Assembly (NCBI GenBank): GCA_036782715.1
Contig: DAIPYN010000001.1
Span: 62,001-126,000, forward strand
Direction: 5' to 3'
DNA from: UBA3478 sp036782715
GTDB taxonomy: Bacteria > Bacteroidota > Bacteroidia > Flavobacteriales > Flavobacteriaceae
DNA length: 64,000 bases
Shown: positions 41,363 through 48,466 of the stretch, one piece after another
Layout: each line of letters opens with the position of its first letter
Numbering within the stretch: position 1 is the stretch's first letter
Program-made: the position numbers and the translations under genes
The notes under the pieces: model-generated
The model's database searches: none
What the model was told of the DNA's origin: nothing
The model's input: only the letters and a program-made list of their open reading frames with translations

Positions 41363-41500
41363 CTATTTCTTTTGTGATGCACATTTTTTACTACAGTATT
41401 TTACTTGTTCCCAATTCTTCTCCCATTTTTTACGCCAGGTAAAGGGGCGGCTACAGACCACGCAAATTTTTTGAGGAAGGTTTACTTTCTTGTGTGCCAA
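41363..41500 (-). CDS. DUF2256 mini-protein, cryptochrome-linked, TTG start
   Basis: I translated a 45-residue frame here: it begins AHKKVNLPQKICVVC after a TTG start at 41498-41500 and ends at TAG 41363-41365. The pattern is Cys13-x2-Cys16, a central RPFTWRKKWEKNWEQVKYC, then Cys36 and Cys40, a four-Cys putative zinc ribbon with three Trp. This is the DUF2256 family, which typically lies next to DASH cryptochrome genes. The TTG directly follows the TAA of the flavin reductase-like gene with no gap, and the DASH gene starts 4 nt after its stop, so it is clearly part of the operon. Role unknown. Confidence 0.9.
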   Translation of the reverse strand: MAHKKVNLPQKICVVCSRPFTWRKKWEKNWEQVKYCSKKCASQKK

Positions 41501-42145
41501 TTATTCAAGAATAGATTTGGGTACTCTATCGGGTTGGGCGTAACTGTATCGATCGATAAGTGATACTTTATAATAGGCATCTAGCCCACCAATCGCAGCA
41601 GACATTGCTTTCTCGTGATTTAACCAATGCGCCCCGTCAATACTATCAGAATTTACCCAGAAACGTTCAATGGTTGCTGTGAGTAGTATGCAATCATTTT
41701 CAAGTAGATGCTCTCTGCTATAAGCACAGAGAAGCTGAATATTACTTTCCTTTACAAAAGGCACAATGCATCCTTCTCGATGAAGGGATTCAATATTGCA
41801 ATATTCAAACTCAGATTGCTGGTCCTCAAATTTTGCTGAGGTATGATGCGCATTAGCAGACATCGTTTCAGTAATCTGATTGATGCTGAAATACTTAATC
41901 TCTTTGATGTTATTGTAGGTATGACGCTCCACGGTTAGTGGACGAAATATCATACCTAAAAGAGGAGGGTTGCTTCCTAAATGGATTACCGAATTAAAAA
42001 CGGCGAGATTGTCTGTAGAACCGTCTGAGGTGCCAATAAGATTGGCAGATCGCAATCCGCAAAGATTATTAATTAGATGGGCCCGTTCTCGTTTAGGAAT
42101 CGATTCTATTTGCGTCGAATCAAACTCAATCATTTTGTTTAACAT
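41501..42145 (-). CDS. flavin reductase-like FMN-binding split-barrel protein
   Basis: This 214-residue protein belongs to the flavin reductase-like/flavoredoxin domain family: FMN-binding stretches are NNLCGLRSANLIGTSD, NLAVFNSVIHLGSNPPLLG and MIFRPLTVERHTYNNI. Members reduce flavins or carry FMN. As first gene of the photolyase cluster it could supply reduced flavin or act in electron transfer to the photolyases; this is inferred from position. I chose ATG 42145 (or Met5 at 42133), since a promoter element lies at 42165-42172 and earlier starts would precede it. Confidence 0.85.
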   Translation of the reverse strand: MLNKMIEFDSTQIESIPKRERAHLINNLCGLRSANLIGTSDGSTDNLAVFNSVIHLGSNPPLLGMIFRPLTVERHTYNNIKEIKYFSINQITETMSANAHHTSAKFEDQQSEFEYCNIESLHREGCIVPFVKESNIQLLCAYSREHLLENDCILLTATIERFWVNSDSIDGAHWLNHEKAMSAAIGGLDAYYKVSLIDRYSYAQPDRVPKSILE

Positions 42146-42164
42146 TACTACTGTTGATGTTAAA

Positions 42165-42172
42165 CAAAAATA
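42165..42172 (-). promoter_or_regulatory. -7 promoter element for the light cluster
   Basis: TATTTTTG on the minus strand matches TAnnTTTG, 19 nt before ATG 42145. It follows directly after the terminator at 42174-42201 and would drive the flavin reductase, DUF2256, DASH and (6-4) photolyase genes as one unit. Confidence 0.55.
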
Positions 42173-42173
42173 A

Positions 42174-42201
42174 CTAAAAAAGGCGGTCATTAGACCGCCT
42201 T
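42174..42201 (-). terminator. terminator of the nif3 / coiled-coil protein unit
   Basis: A 9-bp stem (AAGGCGGTC/GACCGCCTT, loop TAAT) is followed on the minus strand by a T-run. It lies 39 nt after the stop codon of the coiled-coil protein. Confidence 0.85.
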
Positions 42202-42240
42202 AGTTATATTCTAATCTGCTTCGAGCAGAAGTACGTTTTG

Positions 42241-43023
42241 TTAGCTTAATTTATCGAAAAGAGATTGCATTTTCTCAGTCTCTTCTTCAGCTAAAACAGG
42301 ATCTACTAGAATTCTTCCACTGTGTTCGTCAGTGGTGATACGCTTACGTGAAGCGATTTCTACTTGAACCTGAGGAGGAAGCGTAAAGAAAGAACCTCCA
42401 GAAGCGCCTCTGTGAATAGGAACTACTGCCAGACCATTTTTCACTGAACTTCTGATACGCTTGTACGCAGTAAATAGTCGCTCTTCGATGTCTGTTCCGT
42501 ATTTTTCTGAAAGTTTGATTAGCTCTTTTTCTTCTTTCTCAGTCTCAGCAAGGATGTTTTGAAGTTCACCTTTCTTGTGCTCTAGGTGCTCTTTTCTTCC
42601 GTTCAGCTTTTCGGTAGTTTGCTCGATACTCTCATTCTTATGCTCAATTTTTACTTTGAATTCACGAATGTGTTTTTCAGCAAGTTGAATTTCTAATTCT
42701 TGAAATTCAATTTCTTTCGTTAATGAATTGAACTCTCTGCTGTTTCGAACGTTTTTCTGTTGTTCGGCGTATTTCTTCATAAGAGCCTTAGCTTCTTCAA
42801 TCGAATTTTTCTTCGTTGCGATTTCAGAATTTAAGGTGCTAATGTCTTCTTGAAGTTTTGCAAGTCGAGTGCTTAAACCAGCAACTTCATCTTCAAGGTC
42901 TTCAACTTCCATCGGAAGTTCTCCTCTTAGATTTTTAATTTCATCAATTCTTGAGTCGATAAGTTGCAAATCGTAAAGAGCTCTTAGCTTGTCTTCTACG
43001 CTCATTTCTTTATTCTTCGCCAT
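42241..43023 (-). CDS. coiled-coil protein of the C4-type zinc-ribbon family, cysteines lost
   Basis: This 260-residue protein has a long heptad-rich helical hairpin (about 35-185) and a C-terminal segment (about 200-240) that aligns with the zf-RING_7/C4-type zinc ribbon found after Nif3 genes. In typical members the segment has two CxxC knuckles; here they read GASGGSFF and DEHSGRILVDP, with no Cys at all. PPQVQVEIASRKRI between them is conserved. Zinc binding is thus unlikely. The family's role is poorly known, possibly nucleic-acid or ribosome linked. Its start overlaps the end of nif3 by 14 nt. Confidence 0.85.
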   Translation of the reverse strand: MAKNKEMSVEDKLRALYDLQLIDSRIDEIKNLRGELPMEVEDLEDEVAGLSTRLAKLQEDISTLNSEIATKKNSIEEAKALMKKYAEQQKNVRNSREFNSLTKEIEFQELEIQLAEKHIREFKVKIEHKNESIEQTTEKLNGRKEHLEHKKGELQNILAETEKEEKELIKLSEKYGTDIEERLFTAYKRIRSSVKNGLAVVPIHRGASGGSFFTLPPQVQVEIASRKRITTDEHSGRILVDPVLAEEETEKMQSLFDKLS

Positions 43024-43801
43024 ACGGATAGTACCCTACAGGGTTAGTATTTATTTCAGATAAATTGACGGCAAAATTACTAAATTTTTCTTGAAGGTAT
43101 TTAGCAATTGCGTTTTTTGTAAATCGCTCAGATTCAAAGTGTCCGACATCGGCGAGCAGGAGCTCTCCCTGGGGTTTGAAAAAATCGTGATATTTCAAAT
43201 CTCCTGTAACGTATGCATCTGCCTTTTGTCGAAGTGCTTCTTCGATGGCAAATGCGCCACTTCCCCCTAAAACAGCCACCTTGCGAATCATGTTGTTCTT
43301 GAATTTACTATGTCTAATCACCGGTGTTTTAAAGGTTTCTCTGACTTTTTTCAAAAATGATTCAGAGTCTATGGCTTCTCTTAAAATTCCGATCCGTCCC
43401 ATTCCGCTTTTATCGCCATCAGGCAAGAGAAAGGAAACTTCGCTCAGTTTCAACTGAGTTGCCATTAAATCGCTAACGCCTCCGATTACTTTATCTAATG
43501 CTGTGTGCATCGCATAGATACTAATATTATAGGTGATTGCTTTTTGAATGGCCCGTGATACATAGTCGGTTTGATCGATACGTTTTAACCCATTAAATAG
43601 TATTGGGTGGTAACAAACTACCATTTCACATTTCTTTTGATGAGCTTCTTCGATGACTTCTTCGAGTGCATCATGACAGATAAGGACTCCACTGATGTCT
43701 AAGGTTGTGGATTGATATAGCCAACCAACGTTATCGAAATCTTCGGCGCCTGCTAAAGGAGCCCACATTTCGAGTGCATTTGAAATATCGGTGCGTAGCA
43801 T
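43010..43801 (-). CDS. Nif3-like dinuclear metal-centre hexameric protein
   Basis: This 263-residue member of the Nif3/YbgI family (GTP cyclohydrolase I type 2-like name in databases) has unknown cellular function. Metal-site segments are EMVVCYHPILFNGLK (near 50-64), YAMHTALDKVIGGVSD (His and Asp, near 83) and DVGHFESERFT (His and Glu, near 220). The first is usually HHP; here Tyr replaces one His. Many Bacteroidota Nif3 proteins are about 365 residues with an extra central domain, absent here. I chose ATG 43801 (MLRTDISNALEMWAPLAG) to match family starts. Divergent from lpxK. Confidence 0.9.
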   Translation of the reverse strand: MLRTDISNALEMWAPLAGAEDFDNVGWLYQSTTLDISGVLICHDALEEVIEEAHQKKCEMVVCYHPILFNGLKRIDQTDYVSRAIQKAITYNISIYAMHTALDKVIGGVSDLMATQLKLSEVSFLLPDGDKSGMGRIGILREAIDSESFLKKVRETFKTPVIRHSKFKNNMIRKVAVLGGSGAFAIEEALRQKADAYVTGDLKYHDFFKPQGELLLADVGHFESERFTKNAIAKYLQEKFSNFAVNLSEINTNPVGYYPYGEE

Positions 43802-43840
43802 AGAAAAGAAATGAGCCACTAATTTATTATAAATTCGCAT

Positions 43841-44842
43841 ATGCATATGTTGAAACTCGCTCTATCCCCATTTTCATGGCTCTATTCGATAGTGGTCTAT
43901 TTACGGAATAAGGCTTTTGATTTAGGGTGGTTCAGTTCTAAGAGGTTTTCGGTTTCAACCGTGGTTGTTGGTAATTTGAGTTTTGGAGGAACCGGTAAAA
44001 CACCAATGATCCTTTGGTTGATAAAGGAGGTTTTCACCTCTAAAAATGCAGTAGTTCTAAGTCGAGGCTATGGCAGAAAATCAGTGGGTTTTAAGTGGGT
44101 GAAAAGTGAATCTATCCCCGAAGAGGTAGGCGACGAGCCCTTGCAAATTTTCAATGCTTTTGACCAGCTCCCTGTTGCCGTTTGCGAGGATAGAAAGCTC
44201 GGAATTGAGCGAATTGTAAGTGACATCTCTCCTGAAATAATTTTGCTCGATGATGCCTTTCAACACCGCAAAGTCAGTGCAAAGGTGAACATCTTACTTA
44301 CTACTTATTTGAATCCGTTTTATAATGATTGTTACTTTCCCAAGGGGAAGTTAAGAGACCATAAGACTCAGGCAAACCGAGCAGATATCATCGTGGTTAC
44401 CAAATGTCCGGAGAACCTTACCAAAAAGGAAGCCGAAAGGATTGAAAATCGTATGAATAAGTGGTCTTCAGCCTCAGTCTTTTTTGCCACTTTAAAGTAT
44501 CCGGCATTAAATAATGAAACCTTCAATTCACTTAGATCCGCAAAGAATCTATTGATAACCGGAATAGCAGACGCAAGTCCTCTGGAGTCTTATTTGTTAG
44601 ATCTCGGTATCTCTTTTGATCATTTGCGATTTAAGGATCATCATGCCTACCAAGCATCTGATTTTTCAAACCTGAATAGTTATGATCAAATACTTACGAC
44701 TGCTAAGGATAAAGTGAAACTAGAGGCTGTAATTCCCAATCAATTCATTCAAGTAATCGAGGTGGAACATTCGATTTGCTTTGATCAAAAGGATGAGCTT
44801 ATCCATTTAGTTCTACGAAAGACGTTTGATGAGATCAATTAG
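43841..44842 (+). CDS. lpxK: tetraacyldisaccharide 4'-kinase
   Basis: This 333-residue membrane-associated kinase phosphorylates the lipid A precursor at the 4' position. An N-terminal membrane-facing helix (LALSPFSWLYSIVVYLRN) precedes the P-loop VVGNLSFGGTGKTPMILWL (near 41-59). SRGYGRKSVGFKWV and the catalytic-region LLDDAFQHRKVSA are typical. LPS biosynthesis follows from its presence. Start could be Met1 at 43841 or Met3 at 43847; the 12-bp palindrome CATATGCATATG spans it. The last 30 nt overlap the end of gapA. Confidence 0.94.
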   Translation: MHMLKLALSPFSWLYSIVVYLRNKAFDLGWFSSKRFSVSTVVVGNLSFGGTGKTPMILWLIKEVFTSKNAVVLSRGYGRKSVGFKWVKSESIPEEVGDEPLQIFNAFDQLPVAVCEDRKLGIERIVSDISPEIILLDDAFQHRKVSAKVNILLTTYLNPFYNDCYFPKGKLRDHKTQANRADIIVVTKCPENLTKKEAERIENRMNKWSSASVFFATLKYPALNNETFNSLRSAKNLLITGIADASPLESYLLDLGISFDHLRFKDHHAYQASDFSNLNSYDQILTTAKDKVKLEAVIPNQFIQVIEVEHSICFDQKDELIHLVLRKTFDEIN

Positions 44843-45805
44843 TCGGCTACTGTATCCCGATTCATTATCGTACCAGCCGATGACTTTTACCATTTTTCCG
44901 ATTACAGAGGTCATTTCTGAGTCGAATACACAGGAGTGTGTATTTCGAAGAATATCAACAGAAACGATGGGGTCGGTAGTATAGGATAAAATGCCTTTCC
45001 ATCTAGATTCTTTACTTGCGTTTAAAAAGTGCTGATTAATTCTTTCTACACTCACCGATTCCTTCACATTAAAGGTGATATCGGTTAAAGAGCCATTTGA
45101 TACAGGTACGCGTATACCGCAACCTCCCATGGCGTCAGATAGATTAGGAAATATTCTAGTTAGTGCCTTTGCTGCACCAGTAGTCGTTGGAATAATCGAA
45201 GCAGGAGCAGAACGCGCTCTTCTTAAATCTTTGTGATACTTATCGTGTAACGACTGATCTGAGGTAAAGGAGTGAACAGTGGTTACATATGCCTGATCAA
45301 TGCCACATAAATCTTCAATGAGTTGAATCATTGGTGCTGCATTATTCGTGGTACAGGAAGCCCCTGAAAGTATTTTATTAGATAAGTTTACGGTTTGATC
45401 ATTGACTCCTAATACCACCATTGGTATGGTATTCTCTTCAGGAACAGCCGCGAGGATTACCCTTTTTGCCCCTGCGTTTAGATGTTTTTCGAGGTGGCTA
45501 CGATCCTTAAACTGCCCGGTAGATTCTATGACTACATCAATGTTGTGAGCACCCCAATCGATGTCTTCGATATTTCTCTCATTGAAGAAAGCAATAGGTC
45601 TATTATTTACTACTAGCTTTTGATTTTCAACCTGAATGTTCTTTTCAAGAATCCCGAAAATACTGTCGTATTTTAATAAATGGGCTGCTGAATCTACACC
45701 GCCTAGCTCGTTAATAGCGACTACTTCTAGGTCTTCACAATCTAAGGAAAGTCTTAGGAATCGTCGACCAATTCGGCCTAAGCCATTAATGGCTACTCTG
45801 GTCAT
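44813..45805 (-). CDS. gapA: type I glyceraldehyde-3-phosphate dehydrogenase
   Basis: This 330-residue enzyme oxidises and phosphorylates glyceraldehyde-3-phosphate with NAD(P)+. The Rossmann motif INGLGRIGRRFLRL (near 5-18), catalytic Cys in LSGASCTTNNAAPMIQ (near 148) and VTTVHSFTSDQSLHDKYHKD with the catalytic His are present. DKYHKDLRRARSA resembles the NADP-dependent/gluconeogenic GapB-like group more than classical GAPDH (which has SYTNDQ and DGPS-type loops), so it may serve gluconeogenesis. Its ATG overlaps the lipA stop as TAATG, a coupling arrangement. It converges on lpxK with a 30-nt overlap. Confidence 0.93.
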   Translation of the reverse strand: MTRVAINGLGRIGRRFLRLSLDCEDLEVVAINELGGVDSAAHLLKYDSIFGILEKNIQVENQKLVVNNRPIAFFNERNIEDIDWGAHNIDVVIESTGQFKDRSHLEKHLNAGAKRVILAAVPEENTIPMVVLGVNDQTVNLSNKILSGASCTTNNAAPMIQLIEDLCGIDQAYVTTVHSFTSDQSLHDKYHKDLRRARSAPASIIPTTTGAAKALTRIFPNLSDAMGGCGIRVPVSNGSLTDITFNVKESVSVERINQHFLNASKESRWKGILSYTTDPIVSVDILRNTHSCVFDSEMTSVIGKMVKVIGWYDNESGYSSRLIDLIKRLS

Positions 45806-46674
45806 TAGTTAACGTGCTTATGCGCTTTGTACGAAGAACGAACTAGTGGTCCACTCTCTACATGTCTAAATCCTAATTCAAGACCGTACTCTTCGTATTT
45901 CTTAAATTGTTCTGGGCTAATGAAGTCTTTGACAGGTAAGTGTTTTTTAGAAGGTTGTAAATATTGACCAATGGTTACTACATCCACTTGATTAGCTCTC
46001 AGATCACGAAGAGTTTCGTAAACTTCTTCTTCGGTTTCACCTAGGCCTAGCATGATTCCCGATTTAGTTCTTCTTGCTCCTGCGTTTTTGAGGTAATTCA
46101 ATACCTCCATACTTTTTTCGTATTTCGCTTGAATTCGTACCTCACGGGTTAGACGCTTCACGGTTTCAATATTGTGTGAAATCACCTCTGGGCCTGCCGC
46201 GATAATTCGATCGAGATGTTCGGTGATTCCTTGAAAATCAGGAATAAGGGTCTCTAAGGTGGTAGATGGACTCATTCTTCTTACTGCCCCGATAGTCTCG
46301 GCCCATAGAATAGATCCCATGTCTTTTAAATCATCTCGATCAACTGAGGTGAGCACCGCATGTTTAATTTTCATGATTTTAATAGAACGCGCAACCTTTT
46401 CAGGTTCAGCCCAATCTACTGATTCTGGACGCCCAGTTTTTACCCCACAAAATCCACAGCTTCTTGTACAGATATTACCTAATATCATAAAGGTGGCAGT
46501 ACCTTCACCCCAACATTCACCCATATTTGGGCAACTTCCTGAGGTGCAAATGGTATGCAGGTTGTATGTGTCTACTAAGCCTCTAAGTTGCTTGTATTTC
46601 TCTCCAGTAGGAAGAGTTACTCGCAACCATTTCGGTTTTCCTTTCTTAGTAATTTTTTCAGGGGTAACTTCCAT
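45805..46674 (-). CDS. lipA: lipoyl synthase
   Basis: This 289-residue radical-SAM enzyme inserts two sulfurs into protein-bound octanoyl groups. The auxiliary 4Fe-4S motif is CTSGSCPNMGEC (C-x4-C-x5-C, near 43-54) and the radical-SAM motif is CTRSCGFC (C-x3-C-x2-C, near 69-76); the C-terminal GPLVRSSYKAHKH supplies the Ser ligand. All ligands are intact. A TAATTTTG element overlaps the end of the upstream ECF gene, so lipA-gapA may have its own promoter. It overlaps gapA by 1 nt. Confidence 0.97.
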   Translation of the reverse strand: MEVTPEKITKKGKPKWLRVTLPTGEKYKQLRGLVDTYNLHTICTSGSCPNMGECWGEGTATFMILGNICTRSCGFCGVKTGRPESVDWAEPEKVARSIKIMKIKHAVLTSVDRDDLKDMGSILWAETIGAVRRMSPSTTLETLIPDFQGITEHLDRIIAAGPEVISHNIETVKRLTREVRIQAKYEKSMEVLNYLKNAGARRTKSGIMLGLGETEEEVYETLRDLRANQVDVVTIGQYLQPSKKHLPVKDFISPEQFKKYEEYGLELGFRHVESGPLVRSSYKAHKHVN

Positions 46675-46688
46675 TATTTTCTTTTTGA

Positions 46689-46696
46689 CAAAATTA
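46689..46696 (-). promoter_or_regulatory. -7 promoter element for lipA-gapA
   Basis: TAATTTTG on the minus strand matches TAnnTTTG, 14 nt before the lipA ATG. It overlaps the ECF sigma factor stop codon. Confidence 0.4.
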
Positions 46697-47245
46697 GGAG
46701 TTATTCTTCAAATTATCTGCAAGAGACCTCCTTGCTCTTAGTAATAAAACCTTAATGTTTCCTTCAGATTGATCGAGTCGATTAGCAATTTCAGCAATAG
46801 GCAGTTCATCGAAATATCGCAGCTGAAGAACGGTCTGGTGCTTAGGTGTTAGTTTCTCAATTCCAGCTTTGAGCTGACGATCCTGAATTTCATCTGCTTC
46901 TCTTTCTTCAAGGGTAGTTGAGTCATCAATAACTTCAGAATTCTCTTCTATAAACGCATCGAAAATTTCACCCTTCTTTCTAGATCTGAGAAGGTCAATG
47001 TGTAAGTTTTTTGAGATGGTGATGAGCCAAGTATTGAATTGAAAATTGGAGTCGTAACGATCTAATTTGTCAAAAGCCTTTGCAAAGGTTTGAATACATA
47101 AATCTTCGGCATCAAAGGGATCTACGTTTCGGCTAAGATGAAAACGATAAACCTGATCCCAATACTCATTAAGGAGTTGATTGAAAGCAAGTTGATTCCC
47201 TTGTTTAGCTTCTAGAATCAGTTGTTGTATTTGATCCTTACCCAA
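46694..47245 (-). CDS. ECF-type RNA polymerase sigma factor
   Basis: This 183-residue sigma-70 family protein has region 2 at about 20-90 (FDAEDLCIQTFAKAFDKLDR, FNTWLITISKNLHIDLLR) and region 4 at about 125-180 (LTPKHQTVLQLRYFDELPIA, QSEGNIKVLLLRARRSL). It lacks regions 1 and 3, as expected for ECF factors. No anti-sigma gene of the FecR or zinc-binding type follows; lipA is next. The gene directly upstream (6 nt away) encodes a four-Cys membrane mini-protein that may be its partner. Confidence 0.92.
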   Translation of the reverse strand: MGKDQIQQLILEAKQGNQLAFNQLLNEYWDQVYRFHLSRNVDPFDAEDLCIQTFAKAFDKLDRYDSNFQFNTWLITISKNLHIDLLRSRKKGEIFDAFIEENSEVIDDSTTLEEREADEIQDRQLKAGIEKLTPKHQTVLQLRYFDELPIAEIANRLDQSEGNIKVLLLRARRSLADNLKNNS

Positions 47246-47251
47246 ATTAGA

Positions 47252-47449
47252 TTAATTAAGGGCTTCTTTTTTACATTGCTCCGAAGGAGCTTTTCCGCAA
47301 TAACTGCAGTTTTCACCCTCTTTATTAAGGAATGGGCTCTGACTCGCACAAGTTCCCGCGAACTCACCATCTTTTTTAGCCCATAGTTTAATCGCGATAC
47401 CAGCAACTGCTAGGAGTAAAATGCCGGCGGTTAATAGAACTAATTTCAT
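47252..47449 (-). CDS. four-cysteine membrane mini-protein beside an ECF sigma factor
   Basis: This 65-residue protein has one N-terminal membrane helix (about 2-22, LVLLTAGILLLAVAGIAIKL), a basic WAKKD stop, and a short tail with Cys34 (GTCASQ), Cys48 and Cys51 (NCSYCGKAP) and Cys59 (SEQCKK). The tail ought to bind a metal or sense redox state; positive charges after the helix suggest it faces the cytoplasm. Small proteins of this type occur in Bacteroidota genomes under names such as membrane or secreted protein. It is followed after 6 nt by the ECF gene. The ATG lies 4 nt after a promoter element. Confidence 0.85.
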   Translation of the reverse strand: MKLVLLTAGILLLAVAGIAIKLWAKKDGEFAGTCASQSPFLNKEGENCSYCGKAPSEQCKKEALN

Positions 47450-47453
47450 AGCG

Positions 47454-47461
47454 CAAATTTA
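47454..47461 (-). promoter_or_regulatory. -7 promoter element for the Cys4 mini-protein and ECF sigma factor
   Basis: TAAATTTG on the minus strand matches TAnnTTTG and ends 4 nt before the ATG at 47449, which predicts a leaderless transcript. Confidence 0.45.
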
Positions 47462-47469
47462 CGAACAAA

Positions 47470-48459
47470 CTAGAGAATAGTTACTTCGGGTTCTAGTCTA
47501 ATTCTAAATTGATCAAATACTTTTTTTTGAATCTGAATAGAGAGATTGGCGATCTCTGTACCAGAGGCATTTCCTTTGTTGACTAGAACCAATGCTTGTT
47601 GGTCGTGAACTCCTGCATCTCCTTTGAAATAGCCTTTGAATCCGGCTTTTTCGATTAGCCATCCGGCTGCCACCTTGACACCATCAGATGCAGGGTAAAG
47701 CGGTAAATCGCTGAATTCCCCCTTGAGTTGAAGGGCAAGGTCTTCTTTGATCACCGGATTTTTGAAAAAACTACCAGCGTTTCCTAATTTATTGGGGTCG
47801 GGTAGTTTCGATTTTCTGATTTCAATGACTAATTCTGCAATCTTTTTGGGGGTGGGTTTAATTTCTGGATGGTCCTCAAAATAGTTTTTAAGTGGAGCGT
47901 AGGTGATGTTTAATTCTGCAGCTTTAGATGGGAGTACATAGGATACCGCCCAGATAATAAAACGACTTTTACCTTCGTTCTTGAAAAAGCTATTTCTGTA
48001 ACCAAACTGACATTGCTCCTTAGAAAATTGAACCCAAGTTAGATTTGAACAGTCTAATGCAAGGCAGGATTCAAAAAATTGATTTTGTTCTACCCCATAT
48101 GCACCTATATTTTGAATAGGTGCGGCTCCTACACTACTCGGTATCAATGAAAGATTTTCTAAACCACACAGATCTAGTGAAAGTGTATACTGAACAAGAT
48201 CATCCCAAGACTCACCAGCTGCCGCCGTTACTTTTACTAGGTCATTCTCCCAATTTTCGGTAGTAATTCCTTTGTTTGCAATCACGATGACGGGTTGTTC
48301 GAGATCCTTAGTAAATAGGATGTTACTACCCTTTCCTAGAATCAACGCGTTGGGGTACAGCTGTAGAGCTTCTACCAAAGCTTGTTTACTTTCAACAGTG
48401 ATTAGGAGAGGAGTTTTTACAGATACTCCAAAAGTGTTGTACGGTTTTAGGTCGATCAC
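47470..48459 (-). CDS. murB: UDP-N-acetylmuramate dehydrogenase
   Basis: This 329-residue flavoenzyme reduces UDP-GlcNAc-enolpyruvate to UDP-MurNAc with NADPH, an early step of peptidoglycan synthesis. FAD domain stretches are ILGKGSNILF (near 40-49) and SLIPSSVGAAPIQNIGAYGVE (type I MurB, near 104-124). The catalytic Ser is in GNAGSFFKNPVI (near 227) and the C-terminal Glu in EPEVTIL. It has full length for the E. coli-like class. It starts 7 nt after the end of the aminotransferase gene. Confidence 0.96.
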   Translation of the reverse strand: MIDLKPYNTFGVSVKTPLLITVESKQALVEALQLYPNALILGKGSNILFTKDLEQPVIVIANKGITTENWENDLVKVTAAAGESWDDLVQYTLSLDLCGLENLSLIPSSVGAAPIQNIGAYGVEQNQFFESCLALDCSNLTWVQFSKEQCQFGYRNSFFKNEGKSRFIIWAVSYVLPSKAAELNITYAPLKNYFEDHPEIKPTPKKIAELVIEIRKSKLPDPNKLGNAGSFFKNPVIKEDLALQLKGEFSDLPLYPASDGVKVAAGWLIEKAGFKGYFKGDAGVHDQQALVLVNKGNASGTEIANLSIQIQKKVFDQFRIRLEPEVTIL

Positions 48460-48466
48460 TTTATAT

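Noticed and set aside
43838..43849. Palindrome CATATGCATATG at the lpxK start
   Set aside because: It arises from two in-frame ATG codons around a His codon; no further copies and no clear regulatory meaning.
46259..46741. Open frame of 160 codons on the + strand across lipA
   Set aside because: It mirrors the radical-SAM coding region of lipA and runs into the ECF gene; no independent signals.
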